The notes: generated from the sequence alone by a model not told the origin. Numbered from the stretch's first letter, positions 10,077-18,493 are shown. The stretch: 64,000 nt of DNA from Chloroflexota bacterium (GCA_014360905.1 JACIWW010000001.1:62001-126000); one strand, 5' to 3'. Numbers and translations are program-made.

Positions 10077-10104
10077 ATTTTAGTTGAAAAGGCGGATTTG
10101 TCAA
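10077..10104 (-). promoter_or_regulatory. Minus-strand sigma70-type promoter for the riboswitch transcript
   Basis: On the minus strand TTGACA (complement of 10099-10104), 16 nt spacer, TAAAAT (complement of 10077-10082). Initiation would fall just upstream of the riboswitch. It overlaps the region of the divergent ATP-grasp promoter. Confidence 0.65.
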
Positions 10105-10105
10105 A

Positions 10106-10134
10106 TTGCTGCCTATCCTCAAGTGTGCTATAAT
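10106..10134 (+). promoter_or_regulatory. Sigma70-type promoter for the ATP-grasp gene
   Basis: TTGCTG at 10106-10111, 17 nt spacer, TATAAT at 10129-10134. It lies about 50 nt upstream of ATG 10183 and is back-to-back with the promoter of the divergent nucleotidyltransferase. Confidence 0.6.
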
Positions 10135-10182
10135 GGTTCATTGCTATCACGCAGCAAGAAACACGCACCGCGGAACAAGCCC

Positions 10183-11085
10183 ATGATCCATTACGATCTG
10201 TGTATCGCCTGGAATTGGAACCACGACGCCGACTTTGTCGCGCTACTGGATATGGCCGGCCGCGAGCACGGCCTATCGGTGCTGCAGATCACCCCCCATA
10301 ACCTTGCGTCTAGCTTGCAAGCGCTGGCAAACGCGGAACAAACTTTCCATACCTTATTCGACCGCGCTTCCGATGATGACCCTCGGTTCATGACCCTGGT
10401 GCAATGGGCGCAAGAAAATGGACTGCGATTCATCAACGCTTATGAGAAAGCACGTCGTGCCTGGGACAAAGCGGAGATGCACATGGAATTCCTCCGCGCA
10501 GGCGTGCAAGTACCTCATGCCTTCATCATCCCGCCATACAACGAACTGCCAGAACTCCCCTTGCTCGATTTGAGTTCGCTGGGCTCACCATTTACGATCA
10601 AACCAGCCTGCCGTGGGGGCGGTGAAGGCGTGTTCAATGAAGCAACCTCATGGCAAGAAGTATTGAACGCCAGGCAGGAATATCCCGATGGCGAGTATTT
10701 GCTGCAAGCTCACGTCGCTCCGGCTCAGCTTGGCTCACGGCCAGCGTGGTTCCGTGTCATTTACTGTGTCGGGCAGGTCCACCCCTGCTGGTGGGATGGC
10801 CGGACTCACATCTATACCCCGCTCAGTCCAGCCGAGGAGGCAGAGTATGCATTGAGCCCACTGCGCGACATGACGCTCTGCATCGCGGACTTGTGCGAGC
10901 TCGAACTCTTCTCCACCGAAATCGCGCTCTCCATGGACGGCCGTTTCTTTGCTGTAGATTATGTCAACGATCCGATTGACCTCCGCCTGCAATCCAAAGC
11001 GACAGATGGCGTACCAGACGAGATTGTGCACGCGATAGCAGAACAGTTGGCCGCATTCGTGAAACGCATAGGCTCTCCTGCATGA
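10183..11085 (+). CDS. ATP-grasp-like protein of unknown substrate
   Basis: A 300-residue protein resembling ATP-grasp ligases (RimK/glutathione-synthetase class). The segment IKPACRGGGEGVF (about residues 139-152) looks like the ATP-grasp lysine and glycine-rich loop. FAVDYVNDPIDLR near the C-terminus looks like the metal-binding D/N strand. ATG 10183 is the first start after the promoter; no strong ribosome site is visible, so a start further upstream in the open frame (10084) is not excluded. The substrate is unknown. It stands alone, divergent from the c-di-AMP-controlled nucleotidyltransferase. Confidence 0.65.
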   Translation: MIHYDLCIAWNWNHDADFVALLDMAGREHGLSVLQITPHNLASSLQALANAEQTFHTLFDRASDDDPRFMTLVQWAQENGLRFINAYEKARRAWDKAEMHMEFLRAGVQVPHAFIIPPYNELPELPLLDLSSLGSPFTIKPACRGGGEGVFNEATSWQEVLNARQEYPDGEYLLQAHVAPAQLGSRPAWFRVIYCVGQVHPCWWDGRTHIYTPLSPAEEAEYALSPLRDMTLCIADLCELELFSTEIALSMDGRFFAVDYVNDPIDLRLQSKATDGVPDEIVHAIAEQLAAFVKRIGSPA

Positions 11086-11123
11086 AAAGCAAAACAAACG
11101 GCCGAGTTTGATAACCCGGCCGT
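11086..11123 (-). terminator. Rho-independent terminator of the liv operon
   Basis: On the minus strand a stem of ACGGCCG/CGGCCGT (with an inner GTT/AAC extension) is followed by a T-rich run TTTGTTTTGCTTTT. It lies 44 nt after the livF stop codon. Confidence 0.8.
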
Positions 11124-11166
11124 GAACAATCCACCACATGGTGCTAGAAGACGGAACGCGTTTCGC

Positions 11167-11880
11167 TTATCGCCCTAAATACGCCGCCTTGACCTGCGGA
11201 TTCTCCAGCAACTCTGCTGCCGGTCCTTCCAGCACAATATTGCCAGTCTCCAATACATAGGCGCGATGGGCAATGGAAAGAGCCATAGCCGCATTCTGTT
11301 CCACCAACAGGATGCTGGTGCCCCGTGCATTGATTTCCTGGATAATGCGGAATATCTCCTCTACCAGGAGCGGGCTCAGACCCATGGAGGGTTCATCCAA
11401 AAGCAACAACTTGGGATTGGACATCAAACCACGCCCCATGGCCAACATCTGTTGCTCGCCGCCCGAGAGCGTGCCGCCAGGTTGATTTAGACGCTCCTTC
11501 AGGCGTGGGAAACTAGCGAAGACCCGCTCCATAGATTCCTGAATCCCCTTGGAGTCATTCCGCGTATAAGCACCCATTTCCAGATTCTCGCGCACAGTCA
11601 GTGGTGCGAATATCTTGCGACCTTCGGGCACCTGAGAGATGCCCAGTGACACGATCCTGGGTGCAGACACCTTGGTGAGGTCAATGCCCTTAAACATAAT
11701 GCTACCCTGTCTGGGGCGCAGCAGACCAGAGATGGTTTTCAACGTAGTACTTTTGCCTGCACCGTTTGCACCAATCAAGGTTACAATTTCGCCTTCGTTG
11801 ATGTGAAAAGAAATACCCTGCAGGGCATGAATGGCACCGTAGAAAACATGCAGGTCCTTGACTTCCAGCATTGCTGCCAT
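11167..11880 (-). CDS. livF: Branched-chain amino acid ABC transporter ATPase LivF
   Basis: A 237-residue ATPase with Walker A (GANGAGKSTT), signature (LSGGEQQMLAMGR) and Walker B (LLLLDEPSMGL). The QVPEGRKIFAPLTVRENL block is specific to LivF. It is the last gene of a five-gene operon and lies 6 nt after livG. It works as one of two cytoplasmic ATPases powering import of branched-chain amino acids or related small compounds (amides, urea relatives) through LivHM. Substrate choice depends on LivJ and is not determined here. Confidence 0.95.
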   Translation of the reverse strand: MAAMLEVKDLHVFYGAIHALQGISFHINEGEIVTLIGANGAGKSTTLKTISGLLRPRQGSIMFKGIDLTKVSAPRIVSLGISQVPEGRKIFAPLTVRENLEMGAYTRNDSKGIQESMERVFASFPRLKERLNQPGGTLSGGEQQMLAMGRGLMSNPKLLLLDEPSMGLSPLLVEEIFRIIQEINARGTSILLVEQNAAMALSIAHRAYVLETGNIVLEGPAAELLENPQVKAAYLGR

Positions 11881-11886
11881 ATAGCG

Positions 11887-12714
11887 CTACACCCTCCTCC
11901 CTGCTTTGCCTAGATAGGCTTCGATCACTCTGGGATTGTTAGATACTTCATCAGCAGTGCCCCGCGCAATCACCTGGCCAAAGTCCATTACCGTAATCCA
12001 CTCACAAATGCCCATCACCACACGCATTTGGTGCTCGATGAGCACAATGGTCAATTTGAATCTATCGCGAATAAAGTGGATCAAATCCATCAGTGAGTGC
12101 ACTTCGCGCGGGTTCATGCCTGCTGCTGGTTCATCTAGCAACAACAACTTAGGCTGAGCAGCCAGAGCGCGAGCGATTTCCAGACGGCGCTGTTCACCAT
12201 AAGGCAAGTTGCTAGCAAGTTCTTCCTGGCGATCCTGTAAATTGAACAGAGCCAGCAACTCCTGCGCCCTCTCTGTCAACTCACGTTCACGCTCTTCAAA
12301 TCGCCCATTCTGCATGATCGCGTGGAACAACCCATACCCGGCATGGGGGTGATACGCGATGCGCACATTGTCCAGCACGCTCAAGCGGGGGAAAATGCGA
12401 ATGTTTTGAAAAGTGCGCCCGATGCCAGCCTGCGTGATGACATGAGGTGGCAAGCCAACCAGATTCTTCCCATAGAAGGTTATTTGCCCCGACGTGACAG
12501 AAATTAAGGCATTGATCATGTTGAAGACGGTCGTTTTGCCCGCACCGTTGGGGCCAATAAGGCCAACCAGCTCCCCCTCGCGCACAGTCAGATCGAAATC
12601 ACGAACAGCCCACAGCCCGCCTTCGTAGCCTGCTGCTGTCAGCCGTCCCCCAAAGTTCTTGGATAAGTCTTTGATATCTAGGACAATAGGCCTTTCGTCC
12701 ATGCTCGCTGTCAT
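11887..12714 (-). CDS. livG: Branched-chain amino acid ABC transporter ATPase LivG
   Basis: A 275-residue ATPase with Walker A (GPNGAGKTTVFN), the LivG-typical GRTFQNIRIFPRLSVLDNV block, signature-region LPYGEQRRLEIARAL and Walker B (LLLLDEPAAGMNP). ATG 12714 is chosen: GGGGAGGA lies 9 nt upstream and the codon overlaps the livM stop (ATGA), implying translational coupling. A longer open frame reaches 12807 but is inside livM. It pairs with LivF. Confidence 0.95.
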   Translation of the reverse strand: MTASMDERPIVLDIKDLSKNFGGRLTAAGYEGGLWAVRDFDLTVREGELVGLIGPNGAGKTTVFNMINALISVTSGQITFYGKNLVGLPPHVITQAGIGRTFQNIRIFPRLSVLDNVRIAYHPHAGYGLFHAIMQNGRFEERERELTERAQELLALFNLQDRQEELASNLPYGEQRRLEIARALAAQPKLLLLDEPAAGMNPREVHSLMDLIHFIRDRFKLTIVLIEHQMRVVMGICEWITVMDFGQVIARGTADEVSNNPRVIEAYLGKAGRRV

Positions 12715-13880
12715 GACAACTTGTCCTCCCCAGGTTGAGGATTGCCAGCCCCTGCCGGAGCTACCTGTGGTTTCATCTCCTGCACAGGCGCCACACGCAA
12801 TGGCCACTTTGGTGCGCGCAGAAATCCCAGTTCAACCCTGCCCATCAACCCTTGTGGCCGTAGCAGCATGATCAACAAGAGGGCAATGGGATAGACCACA
12901 AAACGCCATGCCTCAAAGCCTTGTGGCAACCAGATGCGCATGCCCTCCAGCGAAATAGCCCACAAAAATGTAGCCAGGAGCGTGCCCGTCATGTTACCTA
13001 ACCCACCAAAGACGATGATGATCAGCGGGTCGAAAGACCTGACAAAGGAGAAATAACCTGGCGACAAGAAGGCATACAGGTGGGCGTACAGCCCACCAGC
13101 CAGACCGGCTAAGAAACTGCCAATGACGAAGGAGATGGTCTTGTATTTCAGTGTGTCAATGCCCATCGCCTGTGCAGCCACTTCGTCTTCGCGCACCGAG
13201 ACAATCGCCCGACCAACACTGGAATACAAGATATTGCGTACGATGACAATTGTCAGGATCAAGAAAATAAACGTCCAGAAAAAGGAAGTCATTTGCGGGA
13301 TGCCAACCATCCCGCGTGCTCCTTTAGTCTCTGGTATCACCTGGTCAGAGTTAATGATCAACACCTGTATCATGATAGTAAAGCCAAGCGTGGCAATGCC
13401 GAAATAATCCGAGCCCAAGCGCAAGAGCACAATATAGCCAAAAGCAAGACTGATTATTGCTGCAAAGACGGCTCCAATCAGCACAGCAACAAATAGCAAC
13501 GCTGACTTTCCGGCATCAAAATGGAAAAGCTCGACTTGGGCCATAGGGATGAGCTTTTGCAAAAGAGGCGGAATGCGCAGGACAATTCCTTGTATTGGAT
13601 AACTGATCCTCGCAGCCCAATGATAGGTAATCAATGCTGCAGTATAGGCACCAATGCCATAAAAGCCCCATTGTCCCAGTGAAAACTGTCCATTGAAGCC
13701 ATAGATCAGATTCAATCCTAGGCAAATAATGGCCATGATACAGGGGAATATAACCCAGGCTGTGCGGCGAAATTCCGTCATGCGCGGCATCAACACCCAT
13801 TGCACAACCAAAAAGACAACGCATACACCTACCCAGAACAACCAGCTTTGCCCTAGAAAACGAAACCGAGATTTAGTCAT
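12711..13880 (-). CDS. livM: Branched-chain amino acid ABC transporter permease LivM
   Basis: A 389-residue permease with about ten hydrophobic segments and the LivM family sequence NLIYGFNGQFSLGQWGFYGIG. ATG 13880 is chosen because AGGAG lies 5 nt upstream and this start leaves a short 19-nt gap after livH. A C-terminal hydrophilic tail of about 40 residues rich in Pro and Ala (VAPVQEMKPQVAPAG) is longer than usual. It forms the membrane channel with LivH. Confidence 0.94.
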   Translation of the reverse strand: MTKSRFRFLGQSWLFWVGVCVVFLVVQWVLMPRMTEFRRTAWVIFPCIMAIICLGLNLIYGFNGQFSLGQWGFYGIGAYTAALITYHWAARISYPIQGIVLRIPPLLQKLIPMAQVELFHFDAGKSALLFVAVLIGAVFAAIISLAFGYIVLLRLGSDYFGIATLGFTIMIQVLIINSDQVIPETKGARGMVGIPQMTSFFWTFIFLILTIVIVRNILYSSVGRAIVSVREDEVAAQAMGIDTLKYKTISFVIGSFLAGLAGGLYAHLYAFLSPGYFSFVRSFDPLIIIVFGGLGNMTGTLLATFLWAISLEGMRIWLPQGFEAWRFVVYPIALLLIMLLRPQGLMGRVELGFLRAPKWPLRVAPVQEMKPQVAPAGAGNPQPGEDKLS

Positions 13881-13899
13881 ACCCACTCCTGTTCCTAAC

Positions 13900-14895
13900 T
13901 TATGCCTTCTCCTTCGCGGCCTCGCCAAATAGTCCTGTCGGCCTGAAGAGCAACACGATAATCAAAATAGAAAACACAATGGCATCCCGCAGCGTAGAAG
14001 ACAGGTAGCCTTGGCTCAAGGTTTCCACCATGCCAATGATCAGTGAGCCCAAAAATGCGCCAGGAATACTGCCAATACCACCGAACACCGCTGCAATAAA
14101 TGCCTTCAAGCCGGGCATTACACCCAGGAAAGTGCGAATCTGCGGATACACAATGACATACAACATGCCTCCCACGCCCGCCAGAGCCGCACCTATAGCG
14201 AAGGTGAAGGTGATCACCATATCCACGTCAATGCCCATCAAACGCGCTGTTGGCTTATCCCAGGCTACGGCGCGCATCGCTTTCCCTAACTTGGTACGAT
14301 AGACTAGATACCATAAGAGAACAAGGAGCAACGTGCTTATCGCGATCACAATCAACATGACATTGGAAAAAGTCACACCAGCCACATCCCAGGTCTTGAA
14401 TTTGATTGGCAGTGGCGTATAACTGATAAAGTTGGGGGTGAAGACGAAATCCAAAGCAGTGAAATACTCCAAAAAAAACGAAACACCAATAGCCGTGATC
14501 AAGGCTGCAATACGTGGTGCATCGCGCAGAGGTTTATAGGCCACTCGCTCGATGATAACGGCTAGGAAAGAACACACTACCATAGCCAATATCATAGCGG
14601 GGACAAAACCCCAATGATAGTGCGTGGTCGCATAGAAAGCAGTAAACGCACCAACCATGAAAACGTCACCGTGAGCAAAATTGATCAGGCGTACAATGCC
14701 GTAAACCATCGTATAGCCCAAAGCGACCAAGGCATAGACAAAACCCAGGCGGATGCCATCCACCATAAACTGTGCGAAAAGCACCGGGTTCTCACGAAAA
14801 CGTCCTGCTAACCAGAGCAAGATGAACAATCCCGCCAGGATTGCATACCAGCCTCTACGCAAAAAAGGAACGACACGACTCAGAATTTTCTGCAT
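13900..14895 (-). CDS. livH: Branched-chain amino acid ABC transporter permease LivH
   Basis: A 331-residue permease with the LivH motif GYTMVYGIVRLINFAHGD and about eight membrane segments. ATG 14895 (MQKILSR) is preferred over an upstream in-frame codon. A strong stem-loop separates it from livJ upstream, which would allow higher expression of the binding protein than of the membrane components. It forms the translocation pore together with LivM. Confidence 0.94.
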   Translation of the reverse strand: MQKILSRVVPFLRRGWYAILAGLFILLWLAGRFRENPVLFAQFMVDGIRLGFVYALVALGYTMVYGIVRLINFAHGDVFMVGAFTAFYATTHYHWGFVPAMILAMVVCSFLAVIIERVAYKPLRDAPRIAALITAIGVSFFLEYFTALDFVFTPNFISYTPLPIKFKTWDVAGVTFSNVMLIVIAISTLLLVLLWYLVYRTKLGKAMRAVAWDKPTARLMGIDVDMVITFTFAIGAALAGVGGMLYVIVYPQIRTFLGVMPGLKAFIAAVFGGIGSIPGAFLGSLIIGMVETLSQGYLSSTLRDAIVFSILIIVLLFRPTGLFGEAAKEKA

Positions 14896-14929
14896 TTTCG
14901 AATCTGTTCCCCTTCCTCTCCTTAGAAAT

Positions 14930-14963
14930 AAGGGAGGGGGCAAGACCTCGTGCCCCCTCCCTT
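14930..14963 (-). terminator. Intercistronic stem-loop between livJ and livH
   Basis: A perfect 13-bp inverted repeat (14930-14942 and 14951-14963) with an 8-nt loop, 10 nt after the livJ stop. On the minus strand it is followed by TTATTTCT, only partly U-rich. It probably acts as an attenuator or RNA-stabilising hairpin. Confidence 0.75.
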
Positions 14964-14973
14964 GGACACCGAA

Positions 14974-16188
14974 TTATGGGCTCACCGAGGCCTCGAAGAG
15001 CACCTTGCCATCCTTGACGTGCAGGATCGCCGCATTCTTCACCGGGTTGTGGAATTGATCAAACGTGATCGTCCCCGATACAGCCTCGTAGCGAATCGTC
15101 TCCATCGCCTTCGCTACCGCTGTCGGATCATCCACCCCCGCCTTCTCAATCGAAGCCAGCAAGATGTTCGCCGCATCATACGCCAACGCCGCCAATGCAT
15201 CCGGCACCTTGCCAAACTTCGCCTGATACCGCTTCACAAAATCCTGCACGATCGGACGCTGGTCTTCTGGCGAATAGTGGTTGGTGTAGTAGCCGCCATC
15301 GCAGGCCGCCAAATCCGTATCCGGAGAGTCCCAACCATCACCACCTAGCAACACCGCCGTGATCCCCTTCTGCTTCGCCTGCGCACCTATCAGATTCAGC
15401 TTATCATAGTACGTGGGAATGTAGAATACATCCGGATTGGCCGCCTTCACCTTCGCCAGGATGGCCGAAAAGTCCGTGTCCTCCTTCACAAACGACTCCC
15501 AGACCACTACCTGCCCGCCACCCTTCTCAAAAGCCTTCCGAAACTCCTCCGCCAAACCCTTGATGTAGTCATTCCCTACATCCAATACCACCGCCGCCGT
15601 CTTCGCCTTCAGGTTCTCCAAGGCAAACTTCGCCATCACCGAACCCTGGAACGGATCTATGAAGCACGCCCGGAACGTGTACGGCTTCACCTTCCCATCC
15701 TTGTCCACCGTCACCATCACGTTCGTGGACGTCCCACTGATCTGCAACACCTTCTTCTGGTTGGCATACTCACTGATGGGAATGGACTCGCTCGAACATA
15801 CCGCTCCTACTATGTACTTCACCTGATCCTCATCAATCACCTTCTTCCCCGCATCCGCTGCAGCCTTCGGATCGCACTGCGAGTCGCCCAATACCCACTC
15901 TATCTTCCGCCCCAGCACGCCGCCCTTGGCGTTCCACTCCTCAAACGCCATGATCGCTCCATCCCGGTTCGACGCACCAAACGTCGCTACATCGCCCGTC
16001 AGCGGCCCCAGTATCGCGATCTTGATTGGCTCCGCCGGCTTGGGCGTGGGCGGTACAGCAGTTGGTGGTGTTGTGGGTTTGACCTCAGGCTTGGGCGTTG
16101 GTGTAGGAGTAGCCGCCGGTTTACAAGCCCCTAGCAACAGGCCGAATACTAGCACTACGCTCACTACTAAAGTTAACTTGCCTTTCAT
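14974..16188 (-). CDS. livJ: Branched-chain amino acid ABC transporter substrate-binding lipoprotein LivJ
   Basis: A 404-residue lipoprotein. The signal peptide ends in a lipobox LLLGAC, followed by a Thr/Pro linker and a type-1 periplasmic binding fold starting IKIAILGPLTGD. The YIVGAVCSSESIPISEYA and AYDAANILLASIEKAG segments are typical of the LivJ family. ATG 16188 has AAGGAGG 8 nt upstream. It is the first gene of the operon and would be tethered outside the membrane, delivering ligand to LivHM. Which amino acid or amide it binds is unknown. Confidence 0.94.
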   Translation of the reverse strand: MKGKLTLVVSVVLVFGLLLGACKPAATPTPTPKPEVKPTTPPTAVPPTPKPAEPIKIAILGPLTGDVATFGASNRDGAIMAFEEWNAKGGVLGRKIEWVLGDSQCDPKAAADAGKKVIDEDQVKYIVGAVCSSESIPISEYANQKKVLQISGTSTNVMVTVDKDGKVKPYTFRACFIDPFQGSVMAKFALENLKAKTAAVVLDVGNDYIKGLAEEFRKAFEKGGGQVVVWESFVKEDTDFSAILAKVKAANPDVFYIPTYYDKLNLIGAQAKQKGITAVLLGGDGWDSPDTDLAACDGGYYTNHYSPEDQRPIVQDFVKRYQAKFGKVPDALAALAYDAANILLASIEKAGVDDPTAVAKAMETIRYEAVSGTITFDQFHNPVKNAAILHVKDGKVLFEASVSP

Positions 16189-16437
16189 CGTCAAAACCTC
16201 CTTGCAATAGGATTATAGATACTTGGTATTGCACCTCTTACGGCACCGTATACAAGGGAAGCCACCCCGTGCTCTTCTGCCCACAGTGCACGCAAGGGTT
16301 CTCATCTCGATTCTCTAATAAACCCGTCATTTTAGGCTCTATTTACCTCCTTCTTTTCGAGATTCTGAGCCAAAACCCTTTGGCACTGTCGTCCATTGAC
16401 CGCTTTGCAGGCTACTCTGCCAACTGAAGAACTAATG

Positions 16438-16809
16438 CTATGCCTCGAACAGCAATTGCATCTCGGGCTGATCTATGTAGAATAGGATCAACACCGATAA
16501 AGCAATGGATAGCAATGAAGTAATCAGAAGAGGAATATCTGCTGGAGTGCCCGGAGCTTTTGACGGAACTACCTTGGATAGCGTGATCAACATACGCACA
16601 ATGATATTAAAACCTTGTAAGAAGATCGTCATCATCCTGCCGACTGGGCGCAGGGTAAGCAATGCCCAGGCTAGTACTCCAAAAATAGCCACTGGCACAG
16701 CTAATAGCGCACGATTGACGGACAGCAATACTTTGGGAGGCAGCAAAAGGATAGGTATGATCTGCAATAGCGCGATCACCACGATCAGTACAGGCCGTCT
16801 TTTTTTCAC
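16438..16809 (-). CDS. Small membrane protein of unknown function
   Basis: A 123-residue protein with four likely transmembrane segments (around residues 7-23, 30-52, 60-78 and 92-111). GTG 16809 has AGGAGGAA about 9 nt upstream, and a TTGACA/TATAAT promoter lies upstream on the same strand. I do not recognise the family; it resembles small DoxX-like or uncharacterised membrane proteins only in general character. It lies between the liv operon and the ArsR gene and shares no operon with either. Confidence 0.65.
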   Translation of the reverse strand: MKKRRPVLIVVIALLQIIPILLLPPKVLLSVNRALLAVPVAIFGVLAWALLTLRPVGRMMTIFLQGFNIIVRMLITLSKVVPSKAPGTPADIPLLITSLLSIALSVLILFYIDQPEMQLLFEA

Positions 16810-16925
16810 GATATGACTTCCTCCTAATTCAGGATACCTTGGTACGAATATCTCATCGAGGAGATGGACTCGTAAGCCCCGGCACGGCTCAGTACTTGCT
16901 CATCGTAGCGCGGTTAGTCAAAATA

Positions 16926-16953
16926 ATTATAGCAAATCTGAAAATTTTGTCAA
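16926..16953 (-). promoter_or_regulatory. Sigma70-type promoter for the small membrane protein gene
   Basis: On the minus strand TTGACA (complement of 16948-16953), 16 nt spacer, TATAAT (complement of 16926-16931). It is about 120 nt before GTG 16809. Confidence 0.7.
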
Positions 16954-17061
16954 ACAGAGCCACATGCCCTTAGAGGGCTTGTGCGAAACTGAACTACACT
17001 TGTGCCAGCGCGTCGTAGCTTGGCTTGACCAATGATACAAATAGAGTTAAAGTATATTCCA

Positions 17062-17077
17062 TCCTTTATATAAAGGA
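17062..17077 (+). promoter_or_regulatory. 16-bp perfect palindrome, probable ArsR operator
   Basis: TCCTTTATATAAAGGA is a perfect palindrome ending 7 nt before the arsR-type start codon. Its right arm also supplies the AAAGGA ribosome binding site, so a bound regulator or a folded RNA would block translation as well as transcription. Confidence 0.6.
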
Positions 17078-17084
17078 ATAGAAA

Positions 17085-17462
17085 ATGACGCGAGCACTCT
17101 ATGAACGGCAAGCACGGTTTTTCAGTGCACTGGCTCACCCGATTAGGTTGAGCATCCTGGATATCTTATCTCGTGGTGAAGCCTGTGTCTGTCACCTATC
17201 AGCCATTCTACAACTGCGCCAGGCGTACATCTCGCAGCAGTTGGCTACTCTGAAAGAAGCTGGCTTGATTACCGACAGGAAAGAAGGATTGTACGTCTAC
17301 TATTCCCTCGCAGACGCAAGTGTTCCACATCTGCTGCAGGAAGCCCGACACTGTCTCGCACAGATTAGTGGCGATCACATCTTGCGCTGCTTTACACCCC
17401 CGAAGTATGACGAGAGCACCTGCACTTGCCCCGCCTGCCGTGCAAAGCGCTCTCCTCTGTAA
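17085..17462 (+). CDS. ArsR/SmtB-family metalloid-responsive repressor
   Basis: A 125-residue winged-helix repressor. The recognition region carries CVCHLSAILQLRQAYISQQL, where CVC is the alpha-3 metal/metalloid motif known from ArsR and SmtB-type sensors. The C-terminus adds CTCPACRAKR, a second Cys cluster. It starts at ATG 17085 with AAAGGA 7 nt upstream inside a palindrome. It heads the redox island, followed by a small membrane ORF and a thioredoxin-like gene. It probably represses this group until arsenic, another soft metal, or a thiol-reactive signal binds. Confidence 0.88.
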   Translation: MTRALYERQARFFSALAHPIRLSILDILSRGEACVCHLSAILQLRQAYISQQLATLKEAGLITDRKEGLYVYYSLADASVPHLLQEARHCLAQISGDHILRCFTPPKYDESTCTCPACRAKRSPL

Positions 17463-17506
17463 TCCATAACGTTTATCTCCTAGCCTTTATGTTGGATTGA
17501 AAGCAC

Positions 17507-17605
17507 ATGATGAACTACATTATTCCCTTTTTGACTCGCCTTGTCGAAACCTGCTTGCTCATTGCCATCGCCGTCATTGCGGCAAATGGACTACAACTGG
17601 ATTAG
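17507..17605 (+). CDS. Possible 32-residue single-span membrane peptide
   Basis: The frame ATG ATG AAC TAC..TTG GAT TAG encodes 32 residues with one hydrophobic helix (CLLIAIAVIAANG) after a short amphipathic start. The ribosome site is weak (GGATTGAAAG). It sits between an ArsR gene and a thioredoxin gene, where related loci often carry a permease; it could be a permease remnant or a genuine small protein. No family was recognised. Confidence 0.3.
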   Translation: MMNYIIPFLTRLVETCLLIAIAVIAANGLQLD

Positions 17606-17622
17606 GTAATAAGGAGAAAACC

Positions 17623-17871
17623 ATGCACATTATCATACTCGGACCTGGTTGCCCAAACTGCAAGAAATTGGAAGCTCTGACAAAGGAAGCAACAGCTGAG
17701 TTGGGCCTAGCCGACGTCACCTTTCAGAAAGTCAGCGATTTGATGGAGATCATGAAATACCCCATCCTACGCACGCCGGGGCTGGTGATCAATGGTAAGG
17801 TAGTCTGTAGCGGGCGCGTCCCAACAAAAGGAGAGATCAAAAGCTGGCTGAACACAGCTTCGAGCAACTAG
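17623..17871 (+). CDS. Small thioredoxin-like disulfide protein (Thioredoxin_3 type)
   Basis: An 82-residue protein. ATG 17623 has AAGGAG 6 nt upstream (17611-17616). The active site is GCPNCKK near residue 10, and the cis-Pro strand TPGLVINGKVVCSGR matches the small redox-active disulfide family often found with ArsR genes and permeases. Note an additional Cys in KVVCSGR. It is cytoplasmic and may reduce arsenate reductase or the CcdA-type carriers encoded downstream; those partners are inferred from location. Confidence 0.87.
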   Translation: MHIIILGPGCPNCKKLEALTKEATAELGLADVTFQKVSDLMEIMKYPILRTPGLVINGKVVCSGRVPTKGEIKSWLNTASSN

Positions 17872-17947
17872 CACCTGGATCCGCTCATGATGCGCAGAAG
17901 CTTGTTGTAAAGCCATCAGGGCACCAACTTGTGCGTGCTCCTCAGAT

Positions 17948-17976
17948 TTGACAAAAAGCCATTTCTGCGGTATAGT
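17948..17976 (+). promoter_or_regulatory. Strong sigma70-type promoter of the HdrA-like/ferredoxin operon
   Basis: TTGACA at 17948-17953, 17 nt spacer, TATAGT at 17971-17976. The last base of the -10 element is shared with the ArsR-type operator that follows. Confidence 0.75.
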
Positions 17977-17997
17977 ATATTCAGAAAACTGAATATA
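17976..17997 (+). promoter_or_regulatory. ArsR/SmtB-type operator (9-4-9 inverted repeat)
   Basis: TATATTCAG, AAAA, CTGAATATA form a perfect inverted repeat of the ATA-TTCA/TGAA-TAT type typical of ArsR/SmtB/CadC operators. It begins at the last base of the -10 element, so binding would block initiation of the downstream operon. Confidence 0.75.
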
Positions 17998-18121
17998 ATT
18001 GCACAAACACTTTGGCCCACTTTCAGCACAGACTAGCCAGGCAAAGGATACCTGGCTGGTTTGTACTGGATAAGCGAGTTAGGAAAACACAATATTACAA
18101 CATTGGAGGAGGCATCGCACT

Positions 18122-18493
18122 ATGTCTGAGAAACCAAGATTTGTCATGTGTATTTGCACTGGTGAGTGCCCCGGGTTTCAGAGCCTCAACCTGTGGCAAC
18201 TGATCAACTATGTCCGCAATGAACTGGATGTAGAGTATGCCATTGTCCATCCACAACTGTGCGTGGATGACGGCGACCGCTTCCTGACAGATTACATCAA
18301 GTCCAATAGCAAGTACATCATTGGCGCTTGCGATCCCAAGATGCAGCGCAAGATGTTCAAGGACGCTTTTGCTTCAGTGGGTGGCGACTTTGACAAGCAG
18401 GTGGTCTCCCTTGACCTGCGCAACATGTCCACAGAGGAGGCCATGAATAAGGTAGCAGAAGCGGTCAAGCAACTGAGCGAAGCTGCAGCTTAG
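18122..18493 (+). CDS. HdrA-N-like Cys protein (stand-alone)
   Basis: A 123-residue protein resembling the N-terminal segment of HdrA-type heterodisulfide reductase subunits: an MCICTGECPGF start (residues 9-19), an LCVDDG turn near residue 48, and a YIIGACDPKMQRKMF block that parallels the HdrA sequence around its ASCSPRMHEP motif. The flavin and ferredoxin domains of HdrA are absent. GGAGGAGG precedes the ATG by 9 nt. It is the first gene behind the strong operator-controlled promoter and is followed by a ferredoxin, so it probably serves as a thiol or Fe-S electron-transfer partner. Confidence 0.65.
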   Translation: MSEKPRFVMCICTGECPGFQSLNLWQLINYVRNELDVEYAIVHPQLCVDDGDRFLTDYIKSNSKYIIGACDPKMQRKMFKDAFASVGGDFDKQVVSLDLRNMSTEEAMNKVAEAVKQLSEAAA

